From the NCBI GenBank assembly GCA_004293905.1, contig RDZE01000020.1:20388-84387 (forward strand): a DNA stretch of 64,000 nt. Reading direction: 5' to 3'. The notes beneath the pieces are model-generated. The model worked only from the letters and a program-made list of their open reading frames with translations, had not been told where the DNA came from and did not search any database. The position numbers and the translations under genes are program-made. Source of the DNA: Cytophagales bacterium. Lineage in GTDB: Bacteria; Bacteroidota; Bacteroidia; Cytophagales; Microscillaceae. How positions within the stretch are numbered: the first letter of the stretch is position 1; each line of letters starts with the position of its first letter. This document shows, piece after piece, positions 1 to 9,537 of this stretch.

Positions 1-2993
1 GGTGTGGGTGAACCAATATTATGAATAGGTAAATTACTGTTTTTGATAATATTGGCTGTAGTGCCAGAAGTGCCTCCGATGATGATATTTGTAGTATTGC
101 CGTTAAAAACAATGGTTTCGTTATAACTCGAGTTTTCACCAAAAATATTACCTTGAATAGTCAGTCCATTGCCTGTTGTGGTATTGCTCTCGATGGCAGT
201 ACCTATAAATGTACCTAAAACGCCACCCCCATTAAAGTAATTATTGGTAATAGATATCGTATTGGAAGAAATCCCTATGATTGAGATGGGAGTAGTATTA
301 AGCAAGTGATTAGCACTTGTATTTGTGCCTACTAAATTATTCGTAATAGTATTTCCTGAGCCATCTATACTAAGTGTATGACCTACAAATAAATTTCTAT
401 CTGCGGGGTTGCTTCCGCCTATAGTTGTATTACTTGCATTGATTGGAATAGTTCCCCCATTCATGGCGGCGGCACTTCCTACGCTATTAGTACCTATAAA
501 ACAACCTGCTAAAATATGATTACTGCCAGTACTTAGACGTAAAGGGCTACTAGTGAAATTATTAAATACGATACCTCTAATAACACAACTTGAAGAACTA
601 TTGATGTCTATAGGAACTGAGCCTGCACTGATGACAATTTTGAGGGAGGCATTAGTGCCCGATGAGAGTGCCGTAAGTGTGTTTTCTTGTGAAAAAGGAG
701 CTGAATAACCATCAATAACTATCGATTCTGTAATATTGATAGCGGCTGATATATTTATGTTATGTGTAACATTGGAATTATCTATGCTAAAATCAACATA
801 ATGAGTGCCCGAAAAAGAATTAGCCTCACCTATCACATCAGCAAAACTTTCTGTTCCTGTGCTTAGGCTATTTTTAACACGAAAAGCCCAAAGCGGGTCA
901 TCAGTTTCGGAAGTGCCCGAAGAACCTAAAGTAAGTGCTGGCACTGCCGTGAGAGATAAGTTATTCACATTTTGCCCAGAAGCATTTTCAAAGCGATAAA
1001 ACACTACAGCATTTGAAGACTTATCATCCGCCATAAGGGTTTGTATTTGGGGCTTACTCACAGATGCATTATAAATTCTTAATTCGTCTATTTGCCCATA
1101 AAAAGGGTCAGCAGCTGTAGAAATAACAATATCCCCTGTGCAAGGGTCGGCGGAAAGGTAGGGCGCAACGATGCCTGTTTCTTCTTGGTCTAAAATACCA
1201 TTGAGATAAATTCTTTTATTATTGGCTTGTTTTACTACGGTAATATGTGTCCATACATTGGCATTGATACTTGTAGTGCTTGTGGTGTAGTGCCAACCTA
1301 CTCCTGTTTTGTCTAAACCAAATACAATTTGCCCAGTATTGTTGATATACACTGCAATTCCTAAAGGATTTCCACCACCTCCTTGTTTAGTAAAAACAGC
1401 TTGTGAAGTACCTATTTTTCGTGGTTTCACCCAAAAGGAAACGGAGAAGTTTTCTGTCCCTGTGAAATCAACCACTGTGGCATTGCCTAATGCACTTGCA
1501 CGGTCATTTTCCGTACCCTCAAAATAAAGCCCTCTATTTCCTATAGGCATTGTAACAATAGTTTGTGTATATTTTGCGGCATAAGCATCTTCCGACCCTG
1601 CGAAAGAAATATAACTGTTGGGTGCAGTAGGGTCAAGGTCAAAATCGAAAACGTTAGATTCTTTTGTAAAACCTATGACATACACAGCTTGGGTATTGTC
1701 TACGGATAGTGCCCAAACCTCATTAGAATTAGTACTACCAGTGCCAAAAGTTTTTACCCAAACAAACTCACCATTACTATCTAATTTATGCAGAAATCCT
1801 TTTATGACAGTAGTATTTTGGCTATAAACATTTGCAGAGGGGTCAAAATCTGTATTACTGCCGAAGTGCCCACAAGTATACACATTATTCTCACTATCAA
1901 TTGCAATCCCTTTGCCATCTTGTGTTCCTGCACCTACAATCTCTTTAGCCCATACAAAATTGCCAGCAGGGGTAAGTTTTTGCACAAAAACATCTTCCCC
2001 CGATACTCCTGTCAAATTAGTAATACCTGCATTGGGGTCAAAGTCTGTTGTGCCTTGAAAATAACCTGTAGTGTGTATATTTCCCACAGCATCTATGGCT
2101 ACTCCCTGCCCTATATCTGTAGTAGTGCCTCCCATACTTTTTACCCACACAAAATTGCCAGCATTAGAAAGTTTATAAAGGTATATATCGAGTCCTCCAA
2201 AAGCAGTAGGCGCGTCTGTTGCGGCTGTAGGGTTAAAGTCTACCCCTGCCCCTGAAAAATAACCTGTGGTAACTACTTCATTCGTGTTAAGATCTATGGC
2301 TATGTCTATACCCAATTCGCTACCAGCAGCACCTTGTACCTGCACTACCCAGCCAAAAGTACCATCATTATTGACTTTATGAACATAAGAATCTGCCCCA
2401 CCGACTGATGCGATATTAAAAGTACCTGCATCGGTGTCCATATCTACATTGCCTCCTTGCACCGAACCTGTGGTAAATATATTATTGTTGGTGTCTATTG
2501 CCACCGCTCTGATGTAAGTAGAAGCACCAGCAGCACCTTTTAGTTGTTTTACCCAAATAAAATTAGCGTTATTGTCTATTTTTAGAATAAAACCGTCAAG
2601 AGTCCCACCAGCAGTTAGGTTTTCAGTGCCTGCGTTTGCGTCAAAATCTATTATTCCTGAAAAAATACCCACTACATATAGATTGCCCGAAGCATCTAAA
2701 GCGATGTCGTATGCTTGAGCACTATTAACACCAGCTAAAATATTATAAGCCCATACTAAAGCTCCCGCACTGTTGTATTTTCGCACAAAAGTATTCTTTG
2801 AATCAAAAATACCTGTAGTATAAGTGTTGCCAGCAGCATCAACAACAATGGCTGTTCCTTTCGAGTTATTTGTTGCCCCAATGTTATTTACCCACCCAAA
2901 ATTTACTTGTTGTGCTTTAAGGGTTGTATTGAAGTATAAAAAACAGAATAATAAAATGATACCATTAGGATACCTAAATATTTTTTTTTTCAT
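1..2993 (-). CDS. Large secreted beta-propeller / LamG / beta-helix protein, N-terminal part
   Basis: An open frame starts with ATG at 2993 and has no stop before the window's left edge, so about 997 residues of the N-terminal part are visible. Residues 1-28 form a signal peptide ending in LKAQ. Residues about 30-440 hold roughly seven repeats of about 55 residues (consensus F.WVK...G...D....A.D..GN.Y.TG.F), as in SBBP-type beta-propellers. Residues about 480-670 look like a LamG/concanavalin-like domain (RGLYFEG, FSVSFWVKP, GQIDELRIYN). From about 690 onwards, short N/G/T-rich repeats (NTITNN, NTTIGGS) suggest a parallel beta-helix. A C-terminal T9SS sorting domain is expected for such proteins but lies outside the window. 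It is probably a surface or secreted protein of unknown ligand. The longer ORFs on the opposite strand in this span are antisense shadows. Confidence 0.85.
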   Translation of the reverse strand, partial: MKKKIFRYPNGIILLFCFLYFNTTLKAQQVNFGWVNNIGATNNSKGTAIVVDAAGNTYTTGIFDSKNTFVRKYNSAGALVWAYNILAGVNSAQAYDIALDASGNLYVVGIFSGIIDFDANAGTENLTAGGTLDGFILKIDNNANFIWVKQLKGAAGASTYIRAVAIDTNNNIFTTGSVQGGNVDMDTDAGTFNIASVGGADSYVHKVNNDGTFGWVVQVQGAAGSELGIDIAIDLNTNEVVTTGYFSGAGVDFNPTAATDAPTAFGGLDIYLYKLSNAGNFVWVKSMGGTTTDIGQGVAIDAVGNIHTTGYFQGTTDFDPNAGITNLTGVSGEDVFVQKLTPAGNFVWAKEIVGAGTQDGKGIAIDSENNVYTCGHFGSNTDFDPSANVYSQNTTVIKGFLHKLDSNGEFVWVKTFGTGSTNSNEVWALSVDNTQAVYVIGFTKESNVFDFDLDPTAPNSYISFAGSEDAYAAKYTQTIVTMPIGNRGLYFEGTENDRASALGNATVVDFTGTENFSVSFWVKPRKIGTSQAVFTKQGGGGNPLGIAVYINNTGQIVFGLDKTGVGWHYTTSTTSINANVWTHITVVKQANNKRIYLNGILDQEETGIVAPYLSADPCTGDIVISTAADPFYGQIDELRIYNASVSKPQIQTLMADDKSSNAVVFYRFENASGQNVNNLSLTAVPALTLGSSGTSETDDPLWAFRVKNSLSTGTESFADVIGEANSFSGTHYVDFSIDNSNVTHNINISAAINITESIVIDGYSAPFSQENTLTALSSGTNASLKIVISAGSVPIDINSSSSCVIRGIVFNNFTSSPLRLSTGSNHILAGCFIGTNSVGSAAAMNGGTIPINASNTTIGGSNPADRNLFVGHTLSIDGSGNTITNNLVGTNTSANHLLNTTPISIIGISSNTISITNNYFNGGGVLGTFIGTAIESNTTTGNGLTIQGNIFGENSSYNETIVFNGNTTNIIIGGTSGTTANIIKNSNLPIHNIGSPT

Positions 2994-3032
2994 TTCAATA
3001 AAAGTATTTTAACAATAAAAAGAATGCTTATT

Positions 3033-4049
3033 TCAAAATACTGGTTTCAGGAATAAAACTTCTTCTAAAAAGTTTTGGGTTTCGCGTAGTACCGATTCCA
3101 CATCTTTCGATACTATAGAAGAGGCAATGACGTGGTCTCCAACTTTGGCAAAGGCTACTTGTTTTTTTTGTGCGGGATTGGTGCTGATTTGCTCAAACAT
3201 TTTTTGTGCGGCTGTTATAGAAATTACTTTGTCTTGCTCTTCTTCGTTTTTATAGTAGTAGCCTAAAAATAGAGGTTGTTTTACTTTTTTGAAGGTAGCT
3301 TCGTTCATCGCATTTCCAATAAAACTTTTGAGTGCTATGGCAGCTTCTATGCGGTATTGGTTCATCCAATATTGTTCGTGTTCTTTGTTTTTAGCTTGTC
3401 TTCCCAAATAAACGCTTCCCATCATAGTTCTTGCTATATAGAGTCCCCAAGGTTTATCCAATAAGAAAGTACTACTATCATAAAAATCAATCAATGGCGA
3501 ATACAAGACTACACCTGCTATTTGCGGGTTGTTTGCGGCTATGTAGAGTGCCAATGCTGCCCCTGTTGAAGTACCCATTAGGATTACTTTTTCGCCTAAT
3601 TGTTGCCCAATGGCTACTGCTTCTTTGGCTGATTGCAAAAGGCTGTCAGCGGTGAGGTTTATTAAAGCGTCTGGGTCGCTTGAGCCGTGCCCCCATAGGC
3701 GTGCCAAATAGAGATTGCAGCCATATTTTTTGGCTATGCTTAGATGTGTAGGGTCGCCTTCGGCTTGGCTTGCCGTGAAGCCATGTAAATACACAATGCT
3801 ATAAGGTGTTTTTTCTTTTTTATTAGGATTTTGCCAAACAATGCGTGCTTGGTTATCGGGCTTTAGATTTTTAAAACTGCGCTCTCTTTGGTTAATTTCT
3901 TTTTCCAAAATTCGAAGATCTGTATCCACTTTGGGCAAATCGCTTTTGAGTATGGGAGTTCTAGGCGAGGGACCCAATGCATACAAAAGTGTGATGCTCA
4001 ATAAACTAATGATTGAGATGCGTGTTATTTTTTTTAAAGATTTCTTCAT
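3033..4049 (-). CDS. Alpha/beta hydrolase, membrane-anchored or secreted
   Basis: 338 residues with an alpha/beta-hydrolase fold. The oxyanion segment is YLHGFTAS (from about residue 87), the nucleophile elbow is GTSTG (159-163, Ser161), and the likely catalytic His is in GDHVIAS (His306). An N-terminal basic stretch followed by a hydrophobic segment (residues 10-25) suggests an uncleaved anchor or signal peptide, so the enzyme probably acts outside the cytoplasm. The family includes carboxylesterases and lipases; the substrate cannot be read from the sequence. It starts 42 nt downstream of the ABC exporter gene on the same strand, so the two may be co-transcribed. An 8-bp inverted repeat (3003-3010 / 3035-3042) around the stop codon could be a weak terminator. 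Confidence 0.85.
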   Translation of the reverse strand: MKKSLKKITRISIISLLSITLLYALGPSPRTPILKSDLPKVDTDLRILEKEINQRERSFKNLKPDNQARIVWQNPNKKEKTPYSIVYLHGFTASQAEGDPTHLSIAKKYGCNLYLARLWGHGSSDPDALINLTADSLLQSAKEAVAIGQQLGEKVILMGTSTGAALALYIAANNPQIAGVVLYSPLIDFYDSSTFLLDKPWGLYIARTMMGSVYLGRQAKNKEHEQYWMNQYRIEAAIALKSFIGNAMNEATFKKVKQPLFLGYYYKNEEEQDKVISITAAQKMFEQISTNPAQKKQVAFAKVGDHVIASSIVSKDVESVLRETQNFLEEVLFLKPVF

Positions 4050-4091
4050 TGCGATTCTATATTTTGCATTACGCTAAAAAGTAATTAAAAG

Positions 4092-5933
4092 TTACTTATA
4101 ACCATTGGCTTGTAGTGTAAATAGCTCTGAATATAAGCCTTTATTTGCTAATAATTCTTCGTGTGTTCCTATTTCTTGTAAAAAACCACCTTTGAGCACT
4201 AAAATACGGTCAGCCATTCGTACCGTAGAGAAGCGATGCGAAATGAGTACGGCTGTTTTTCCTTTGGTGAGTTCGGCAAAGCGTTGAAAAACTTCATATT
4301 CAGCGCGCGCATCTAAGGCAGCAGTAGGCTCGTCAAGAATCACGAGTTGTGCATCGCGCATGTAAGCGCGCCCGATGGCTACTTTTTGCCATTCACCGCC
4401 CGACAATTCTACCCCGTTATTAAATCTTTTTCCTAACATTTGTTGGTATTTTTCGGGTAGTTTTTCTATGACAGTATCTGCAAGGCTTTGTTGTGCGGCT
4501 CTTTGAATAAGTGTTTGGTTTTGCCGTTCTTCTATTTTGCCGATGGCAATATTTTCGCTTATATTGAGTTGAAAACGTACATAATCTTGGAAAATGACTC
4601 CTACTTTTTCTCTATATTCTTTTAGGTCATAGTTTTTGATGTCTTTTCCATCAAGAAATATGCGCCCTTCATCGGCATCGTAGAGGCGTGCCAAAAGTTT
4701 TACTAAAGTTGTTTTCCCTGCGCCATTTTCGCCTACTAAGGCTAATTTTTCGCCTGCTTTCAAATGAAAAGAGACATTTCTGATAGCCCATCTTTCAGTG
4801 TTAGGATATTTAAAACCTACATTCTCAAATATAAAACCTTCTTTCAATATTTCAGGCATAGCTTCGGGCTGTGCAGGTGAAGTAATTAGGGGTTGCATGG
4901 CAAAAAAATCAAAAAAATCTTGCAAGTACAAAGCACTTTCAGCTATAGAGGTAAAGCGCGCCAAGATACCCTGTAAAATGCTTTGCATCTGTCGGAAAGA
5001 GCCTGCTAAAAAAGTAAGGTCGCCAATGCTGATTTTACCTATCAGGGCTTGGTAAACAATGTAAGCGAACGCTGTATAATAACCCGCATTGCCTAAGGCA
5101 TTGAAAAAACTTCCCCATAAAGCCCTTTTAATGGCTAATTGACGGTTCATGAGGTAGAATTTTGTGGCTAATAGCCTGAATCGCTCAATGAGAAAATCGG
5201 AGATACCAAAAATTTTTACTTCTTTGGCGGTTTCATCACTTGCGCCAATATAACGAAGGTAATCTAACTCGCGGCGTTCGGGTGTCCAGCTACGGGCTAA
5301 GGAGTAACTGCTTCTGTTAAAATAGTTCTCGCTTAGAAAAGAAGGTACTACAGCAATTACTAATATGAGAATGAGCCAAGGATTGAACAAAACCAAACCT
5401 ACCGTAAGTGCTACAAGCGTGATAGTGTCTTGCAGTTGCGCCAATAATTGCGACATGAGCATAGTCCGCGAAATAGTTTGGCGGCGTGCTCGCTCCAATT
5501 TATCATAAAAAGTAGCATCTTCGAACTGTGGAAGGTCTAATCGGGCGGCGTGTTGCATTAGTTTGATAGAACTTTCATTTGCCATCAAATCGCCTAAGAG
5601 TGCATCTAAAAGAGTAATGGCTCTGTTGAGTATGTCAGAAAAAATGGCTAAACACAACTCCACTATTACCCATTGCCACAATAAGCCTGTGGGACGCAAA
5701 ACTTCATCAATGATTAATTTGCCCACATAGAGCAATGCCAATGGCAAAACTGCCTTGAGCAATCGCAGAAGAGCATTGCTGAGCGTAAGGCTGGGGCTGG
5801 TTTGCCATATCAAGTAAAAAAAACTAGGTAAATTGCGAAAGGCTTTTAAATTATCGCGCCAAGTAGGTGTTTTTTCTTGAGAATTGTTTAGCCCTTGCAC
5901 GCTAAAAAACCGTTTAAAAAAAAGATTAAGCAT
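4092..5933 (-). CDS. ABC transporter, fused permease and ATP-binding domains
   Basis: 613 residues from the ATG at 5933; a TTG five codons upstream is less likely. Residues about 30-310 form the six-helix exporter membrane domain. Residues about 350-600 are the nucleotide-binding domain, with Walker A GENGAGKTT, Q-loop VIFQDYVRF, signature LSGGEWQKVAIGRA, Walker B VILDEP and H-loop LISHRF. All catalytic motifs are intact. Length and layout fit half-size exporters of the MsbA/lipid and peptide-exporter group, which act as dimers. The substrate is unknown; no peptide precursor or processing gene lies next to it. It is divergent from the hydrolase at 5971 with only 37 nt between starts, and followed by a second hydrolase on its own strand. 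Confidence 0.92.
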   Translation of the reverse strand: MLNLFFKRFFSVQGLNNSQEKTPTWRDNLKAFRNLPSFFYLIWQTSPSLTLSNALLRLLKAVLPLALLYVGKLIIDEVLRPTGLLWQWVIVELCLAIFSDILNRAITLLDALLGDLMANESSIKLMQHAARLDLPQFEDATFYDKLERARRQTISRTMLMSQLLAQLQDTITLVALTVGLVLFNPWLILILVIAVVPSFLSENYFNRSSYSLARSWTPERRELDYLRYIGASDETAKEVKIFGISDFLIERFRLLATKFYLMNRQLAIKRALWGSFFNALGNAGYYTAFAYIVYQALIGKISIGDLTFLAGSFRQMQSILQGILARFTSIAESALYLQDFFDFFAMQPLITSPAQPEAMPEILKEGFIFENVGFKYPNTERWAIRNVSFHLKAGEKLALVGENGAGKTTLVKLLARLYDADEGRIFLDGKDIKNYDLKEYREKVGVIFQDYVRFQLNISENIAIGKIEERQNQTLIQRAAQQSLADTVIEKLPEKYQQMLGKRFNNGVELSGGEWQKVAIGRAYMRDAQLVILDEPTAALDARAEYEVFQRFAELTKGKTAVLISHRFSTVRMADRILVLKGGFLQEIGTHEELLANKGLYSELFTLQANGYK

Positions 5934-5970
5934 AATTTTTGAACACAAAATTATTCAAAATAGACTATAA

Positions 5971-6852
5971 ATGAAACAATTTTGCCTGTTATTTCCTGTG
6001 TGTTTGTGTTTTTGCTCGTTTGGAGGAGAGAAAAACGAAACAAAAACATTTGTCCCTACTTCTCAAAGTACTAATCAAACCTTACGCAATATTGCTACAC
6101 TCACCAAAGATACTACACTTATTATTGGTGGACATGCGGTAGATATTCGTGTTCCTAATAAAGATATAGGTATCAAAGGCGATATTTTGGTATTGCCCGG
6201 TTGGAATTTTCCCAAAGAAGACTGGTGTCTGAAATCTTCTCTTTGTGAAAAAGCCTTAGCACAAGGATACAGACTTATTATGCCTGAAATGGGGAAAAGT
6301 GTGTACAGCAGTCAGTTGTATGAAGAAACCCTCAAAGAATGGCGCAACTTTCCGACAGGCAAATGGCTCAATACCGTAATGATACCTTATCTGAAAGAGC
6401 ATTTTGAGATTTTTACAAAAACTACTCCTGCTTTTATATTGGGCTTATCTACTGGAGGGCGTGGCGTAGCATTGACCTGTTTGGCAAATCCTGATTTGTT
6501 TGTTGCGGCGGCGGCACTTTCAGGCGACTACGACCAAACTGTACTGCCTGACGATGCTTTGATGATTGGTTTTTATGGTAATTTTGAAGATTATCACGAA
6601 AGATGGACAGGCAAAGACAATCCTACTTTTCAGGCGGCTCATTTCAAAACACCACTCTATTTGGGACATGGTATGCAAGATGAGATTGTTCCTTTCCAAC
6701 AAACATTGGCTTTTTATGAAACCTTACAAAGAGAAAACCCTTCATTATTAGTAAAATTACATCTTACACCCGCAGGACACAATTATATTTATTGGAACTC
6801 AGAAGTGGAGAGTATGTTGCAGTTTTTTGAAGAGATAATGAGCCAAAAATAA
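5971..6852 (+). CDS. Secreted alpha/beta hydrolase (esterase-like)
   Basis: 293 residues. A hydrophobic, cysteine-containing N-terminus (residues 3-18) suggests a signal peptide and possibly a lipoprotein, though the lipobox (CFCSFGG) is not canonical. The nucleophile elbow is GLSTGG (158-163, Ser160), an acidic residue lies in GMQDEIVPF, and the catalytic His is in AGHNYIYW (His270). This layout resembles the esterase D / predicted-peptidase group of alpha/beta hydrolases. The substrate is unknown. It is transcribed divergently from the ABC exporter with a very short shared upstream region, and is followed 64 nt later by the dehydrogenase-like gene. Confidence 0.82.
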   Translation: MKQFCLLFPVCLCFCSFGGEKNETKTFVPTSQSTNQTLRNIATLTKDTTLIIGGHAVDIRVPNKDIGIKGDILVLPGWNFPKEDWCLKSSLCEKALAQGYRLIMPEMGKSVYSSQLYEETLKEWRNFPTGKWLNTVMIPYLKEHFEIFTKTTPAFILGLSTGGRGVALTCLANPDLFVAAAALSGDYDQTVLPDDALMIGFYGNFEDYHERWTGKDNPTFQAAHFKTPLYLGHGMQDEIVPFQQTLAFYETLQRENPSLLVKLHLTPAGHNYIYWNSEVESMLQFFEEIMSQK

Positions 6853-6863
6853 GAAATTTGTTG

Positions 6864-6871
6864 TATTTTTG
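6864..6871 (+). promoter_or_regulatory. Candidate -7 box for the lysine/alanine dehydrogenase-like gene
   Basis: TATTTTTG matches the Bacteroidota -7 consensus TAnnTTTG and lies 45 nt upstream of the chosen ATG at 6917. No TTTG at the usual upstream distance is seen, so this rests on the -7 element alone. It argues against a start at the TTG at 6869, which lies inside the box. Confidence 0.4.
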
Positions 6872-6916
6872 CAACCAATAACAAAATTACAACAAAACGA
6901 ATCTTTATTATTGCTT

Positions 6917-8131
6917 ATGAAAATAGGTATTATCCGCGAAGGAAAAAACCCTCCTGACCGCAGGGTTGCTTTTACCCCCGAACAATGTTTGGAAATTCAG
7001 CAAAAATACCCTTCTATCCAATGTGTAGTGCAACCAAGTGCTATTCGTTGTATACCTGATGAGGCTTATCAACAAAAAGGGATTGCTTTACAAGAAAACT
7101 TAGAAGAGTGTGATGTATTGTTTGGTGTAAAAGAGGTGCCTATCCCTGAATTAATTGCGCAAAAAACTTATTTTTTCTTTTCGCATACCATCAAAAAACA
7201 ACCCTACAATAGAAATTTACTTTGCACTGTTTTAGAAAAAAATATTCGTCTGATTGATTATGAGTGCCTAAAAAATACTCAAGGCAAAAGAGTAGTAGCT
7301 TTTGGGCGTTTCGCAGGGTTGGTAGGGGCTTACGAAGGGTTTCTGGTTTTTGGTCAAAAAAGTGGACTTTTTTCGCTTAAACCTCCTCAAAATTGTCAAA
7401 ATTTGGAAGAAATGTCGCAAGAACTTCGCAAAATGGTGCTGCCTCCCCTCAAAATTATACTTACGGGGAGCGGTCGTGTGGGCAAGGGTGCGCTCGAAAT
7501 TCTCAAAATAGCAGGTATCGAAGCAGTAAGTCCTGAAGATTTTATAAGTAAAAACTTTGACAAGCCTGTTTTTACGCATCTTGGTTCCAAAGATTACTAC
7601 AAAGCTACCAAACCTGAACGTGTTCACGCTGATTTTTACGAATATCCAGAAGATTTTGAGAGTTATTTTTTCCAATATTTACGCCACGCACATTTATTCA
7701 TTTCGGCACACTATTGGAATCCCAAAGCCCCTGCTTTGTTCAGTGCCGATGATTTAGAAACGCCTCATCAGTTGCAAGTAGTTGCCGATATTACTTGTGA
7801 TATTGCAGGCTCAGTGCCTTGTACCCTAAAAACGAGCACTATTACAGAACCCGTCTATGATTATGTGCCCTCACTTAGAAACATAGCTGATGCCTATACA
7901 AGCCCTCAAAATATTAGCATTATGGCTATAGACAATCTGCCTACGGCTTTGCCTTATGATGCTTCGCAATCGTTCGGAGAGCAACTCATCAAGGAGGTTA
8001 TCCCTGTTTTGGTAGGTTTGGGAGATGAAAAGGTATTAGCTCGTGCTACTATTGCTGAAAAAGGGCAATTAGGCTCTTCCTTTACTTATTTACAAGACTA
8101 TGTGAGTGGGTGTTATGAAGAAGTACGATAA
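6917..8131 (+). CDS. Saccharopine dehydrogenase (lysine-forming)/alanine dehydrogenase-like enzyme
   Basis: 404 residues from the ATG at 6917. The longer frame opening at a TTG at 6869 begins inside a probable promoter box. The N-terminus MKIGIIREGKNPPDRRVAFTP is the hallmark of the alanine dehydrogenase / NAD-dependent saccharopine dehydrogenase N-terminal domain, with the conserved Arg-rich segment that contacts substrate. A nucleotide-binding Rossmann glycine motif, LTGSGRVGKGALEIL, follows near the middle. The family includes NAD-linked lysine-forming saccharopine dehydrogenases. Which amino acid it acts on cannot be settled here, because no other lysine or alanine pathway gene is adjacent. 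The gene ends at a hairpin shared with the convergent sugar dehydrogenase. Confidence 0.8.
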   Translation: MKIGIIREGKNPPDRRVAFTPEQCLEIQQKYPSIQCVVQPSAIRCIPDEAYQQKGIALQENLEECDVLFGVKEVPIPELIAQKTYFFFSHTIKKQPYNRNLLCTVLEKNIRLIDYECLKNTQGKRVVAFGRFAGLVGAYEGFLVFGQKSGLFSLKPPQNCQNLEEMSQELRKMVLPPLKIILTGSGRVGKGALEILKIAGIEAVSPEDFISKNFDKPVFTHLGSKDYYKATKPERVHADFYEYPEDFESYFFQYLRHAHLFISAHYWNPKAPALFSADDLETPHQLQVVADITCDIAGSVPCTLKTSTITEPVYDYVPSLRNIADAYTSPQNISIMAIDNLPTALPYDASQSFGEQLIKEVIPVLVGLGDEKVLARATIAEKGQLGSSFTYLQDYVSGCYEEVR

Positions 8132-8141
8132 AAATTAAAAA

Positions 8142-8180
8142 ACGAACCTATTGTAATTGTTTAGCAATTCACAGGTTCGT
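8142..8180. terminator. Bidirectional hairpin between convergent genes
   Basis: The outer arms ACGAACCT (8142-8149) and AGGTTCGT (8173-8180) are perfect complements. Inside them is a second perfect 5-bp stem, AATTG (8155-8159) and CAATT (8165-8169), with a 5-nt loop. A-rich sequence precedes it and T-rich sequence follows. Its place between convergent stop codons fits a shared terminator. Confidence 0.6.
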
Positions 8181-8193
8181 TGTATTCTGTAAA

Positions 8194-9450
8194 TTATAGA
8201 CGCGCATCTACTTCTTGTTTTTTCAAGAATGATTTTACATCATAAATCACTGTGTTCTCTTGTTGGAATGCGCCAAAATCAAGTGTTTTAAATTCTTCGT
8301 GCGCTACCGCCAATACTACTGCATCATATTTTTGATTGATTTTAGGCAATAGGTGAATGTTGTACTCTTCGTGTACTTCTTCGGCTTCGGCGCAAGGGTC
8401 GTATACATCTACATGAAGTCCAAATTCTTTGAGTTCGTTATAAATATCTATTACACGCGTATTGCGCACATCAGGGCAATTTTCTTTGAAAGTAAAGCCC
8501 AATATCAATACTTTGGCTTCTTTGATGACGTGGTTTTTATTGATAAGTAGTTTTACCACTTTATCAGCCACATATTTCCCCATTCCGTCATTGATGCGTC
8601 TGCCCGATAAGATTACTTGTGGGTGGTAGCCTACCATTTCGGCTTTGTGTGTAAGATAGTAAGGGTCTACGCCAATGCAATGCCCTCCTACTAAGCCGGG
8701 GCGGAAGGGTAGAAAGTTCCATTTAGTGCCTGCGGCTTCTAATACTTCTAAGGTATCTATTTGTAATTTATCAAAAATGAGTGCCAATTCATTGACAAAT
8801 GCTATGTTGATGTCTCTTTGTGTGTTTTCTATGACTTTGGCGGCTTCGGCTACTTTGATGGAGGAGGCTAAATAAGTTCCTGCTGTGATGATTAAGCCAT
8901 ACAGTTGATTGAGTTCTTGGGCTATTTCAGGAGTACTTCCACTGACTACTTTTTTGATAGTAGGGAGTCTGTGTTGTTTATCACCAGGATTGATGCGCTC
9001 AGGTGAGTAGCCACAATAAAAATCTTGGTTGTATTTAAGTCCGCTTATTTCTTCTAAAATAGGAACGCAAACTTCTTCGGTACAGCCGGGATATACTGTG
9101 GATTCATACACGATGATGTCGCCTTTTTTGAGTATCTTGGCGATGGTTTGGGTTGCTTTTCTGATGGGTGTAAGGTCAGGCTGGCGCGCCTCATCTATGG
9201 GGGTAGGAACAGTGATGATGAATATTTGCGCCTCTTTGAGGGCTTCTGTATCGTGGGTGTAGCTCAGTAAGTTGGCTTGTTTCAATTCCTCAGCTTCTAC
9301 TTCGCGTGTGCGGTCGTGGTAATTTTTGAGCTCTTCTATGCGTTTGGTATTGATATCAAAACCGATGGTAGTGATTTTTTTGCCAAACTCTACGGCTAAG
9401 GGCAGACCTACATAACCTAACCCAATGACTGCTATTTTTTTATGATTCAT
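8194..9450 (-). CDS. Nucleotide-sugar dehydrogenase (TviB/WbpO-like)
   Basis: 418 residues with three UDP-glucose/GDP-mannose dehydrogenase domains. The NAD-binding motif is GLGYVGLP (10-17). YESTVYPG and [13 protein letters not shown] follow. The catalytic Cys258 sits in [12 protein letters not shown], and the C-terminal domain carries [18 protein letters not shown]. The [12 protein letters not shown] and [10 protein letters not shown] variants point to the UDP-N-acetylhexosamine dehydrogenase group (TviB/WbpO) rather than UDP-glucose dehydrogenase. It oxidises a UDP-HexNAc to its uronic acid for capsule or O-antigen. It stands alone here; the only other nucleotide-sugar gene in the window is gmd at 18.3-19.4 kb, and no glycosyltransferases are nearby. 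Confidence 0.9.
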   Translation of the reverse strand: MNHKKIAVIGLGYVGLPLAVEFGKKITTIGFDINTKRIEELKNYHDRTREVEAEELKQANLLSYTHDTEALKEAQIFIITVPTPIDEARQPDLTPIRKATQTIAKILKKGDIIVYESTVYPGCTEEVCVPILEEISGLKYNQDFYCGYSPERINPGDKQHRLPTIKKVVSGSTPEIAQELNQLYGLIITAGTYLASSIKVAEAAKVIENTQRDINIAFVNELALIFDKLQIDTLEVLEAAGTKWNFLPFRPGLVGGHCIGVDPYYLTHKAEMVGYHPQVILSGRRINDGMGKYVADKVVKLLINKNHVIKEAKVLILGFTFKENCPDVRNTRVIDIYNELKEFGLHVDVYDPCAEAEEVHEEYNIHLLPKINQKYDAVVLAVAHEEFKTLDFGAFQQENTVIYDVKSFLKKQEVDARL

Positions 9451-9537
9451 AATTTATTACTTCTTCTTGTAGATAGGAAAACTTTGGCAAACTTCCTACT
9501 TTTTTGGCTTTTTTCCAAATGTTTGGTTTCATTATGA

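Noticed and set aside
1788..2255. 155-codon open frame on the plus strand inside the left-edge gene
   Set aside because: It lies antisense to a strongly repetitive, continuous minus-strand reading frame with clear domain structure, and has no recognisable protein content.
5971..6852. Second hydrolase as a true lipoprotein
   Set aside because: The cysteine-rich N-terminus (CLCFCSFGG) lacks the usual small residue pattern just before the Cys, so lipidation is not claimed.
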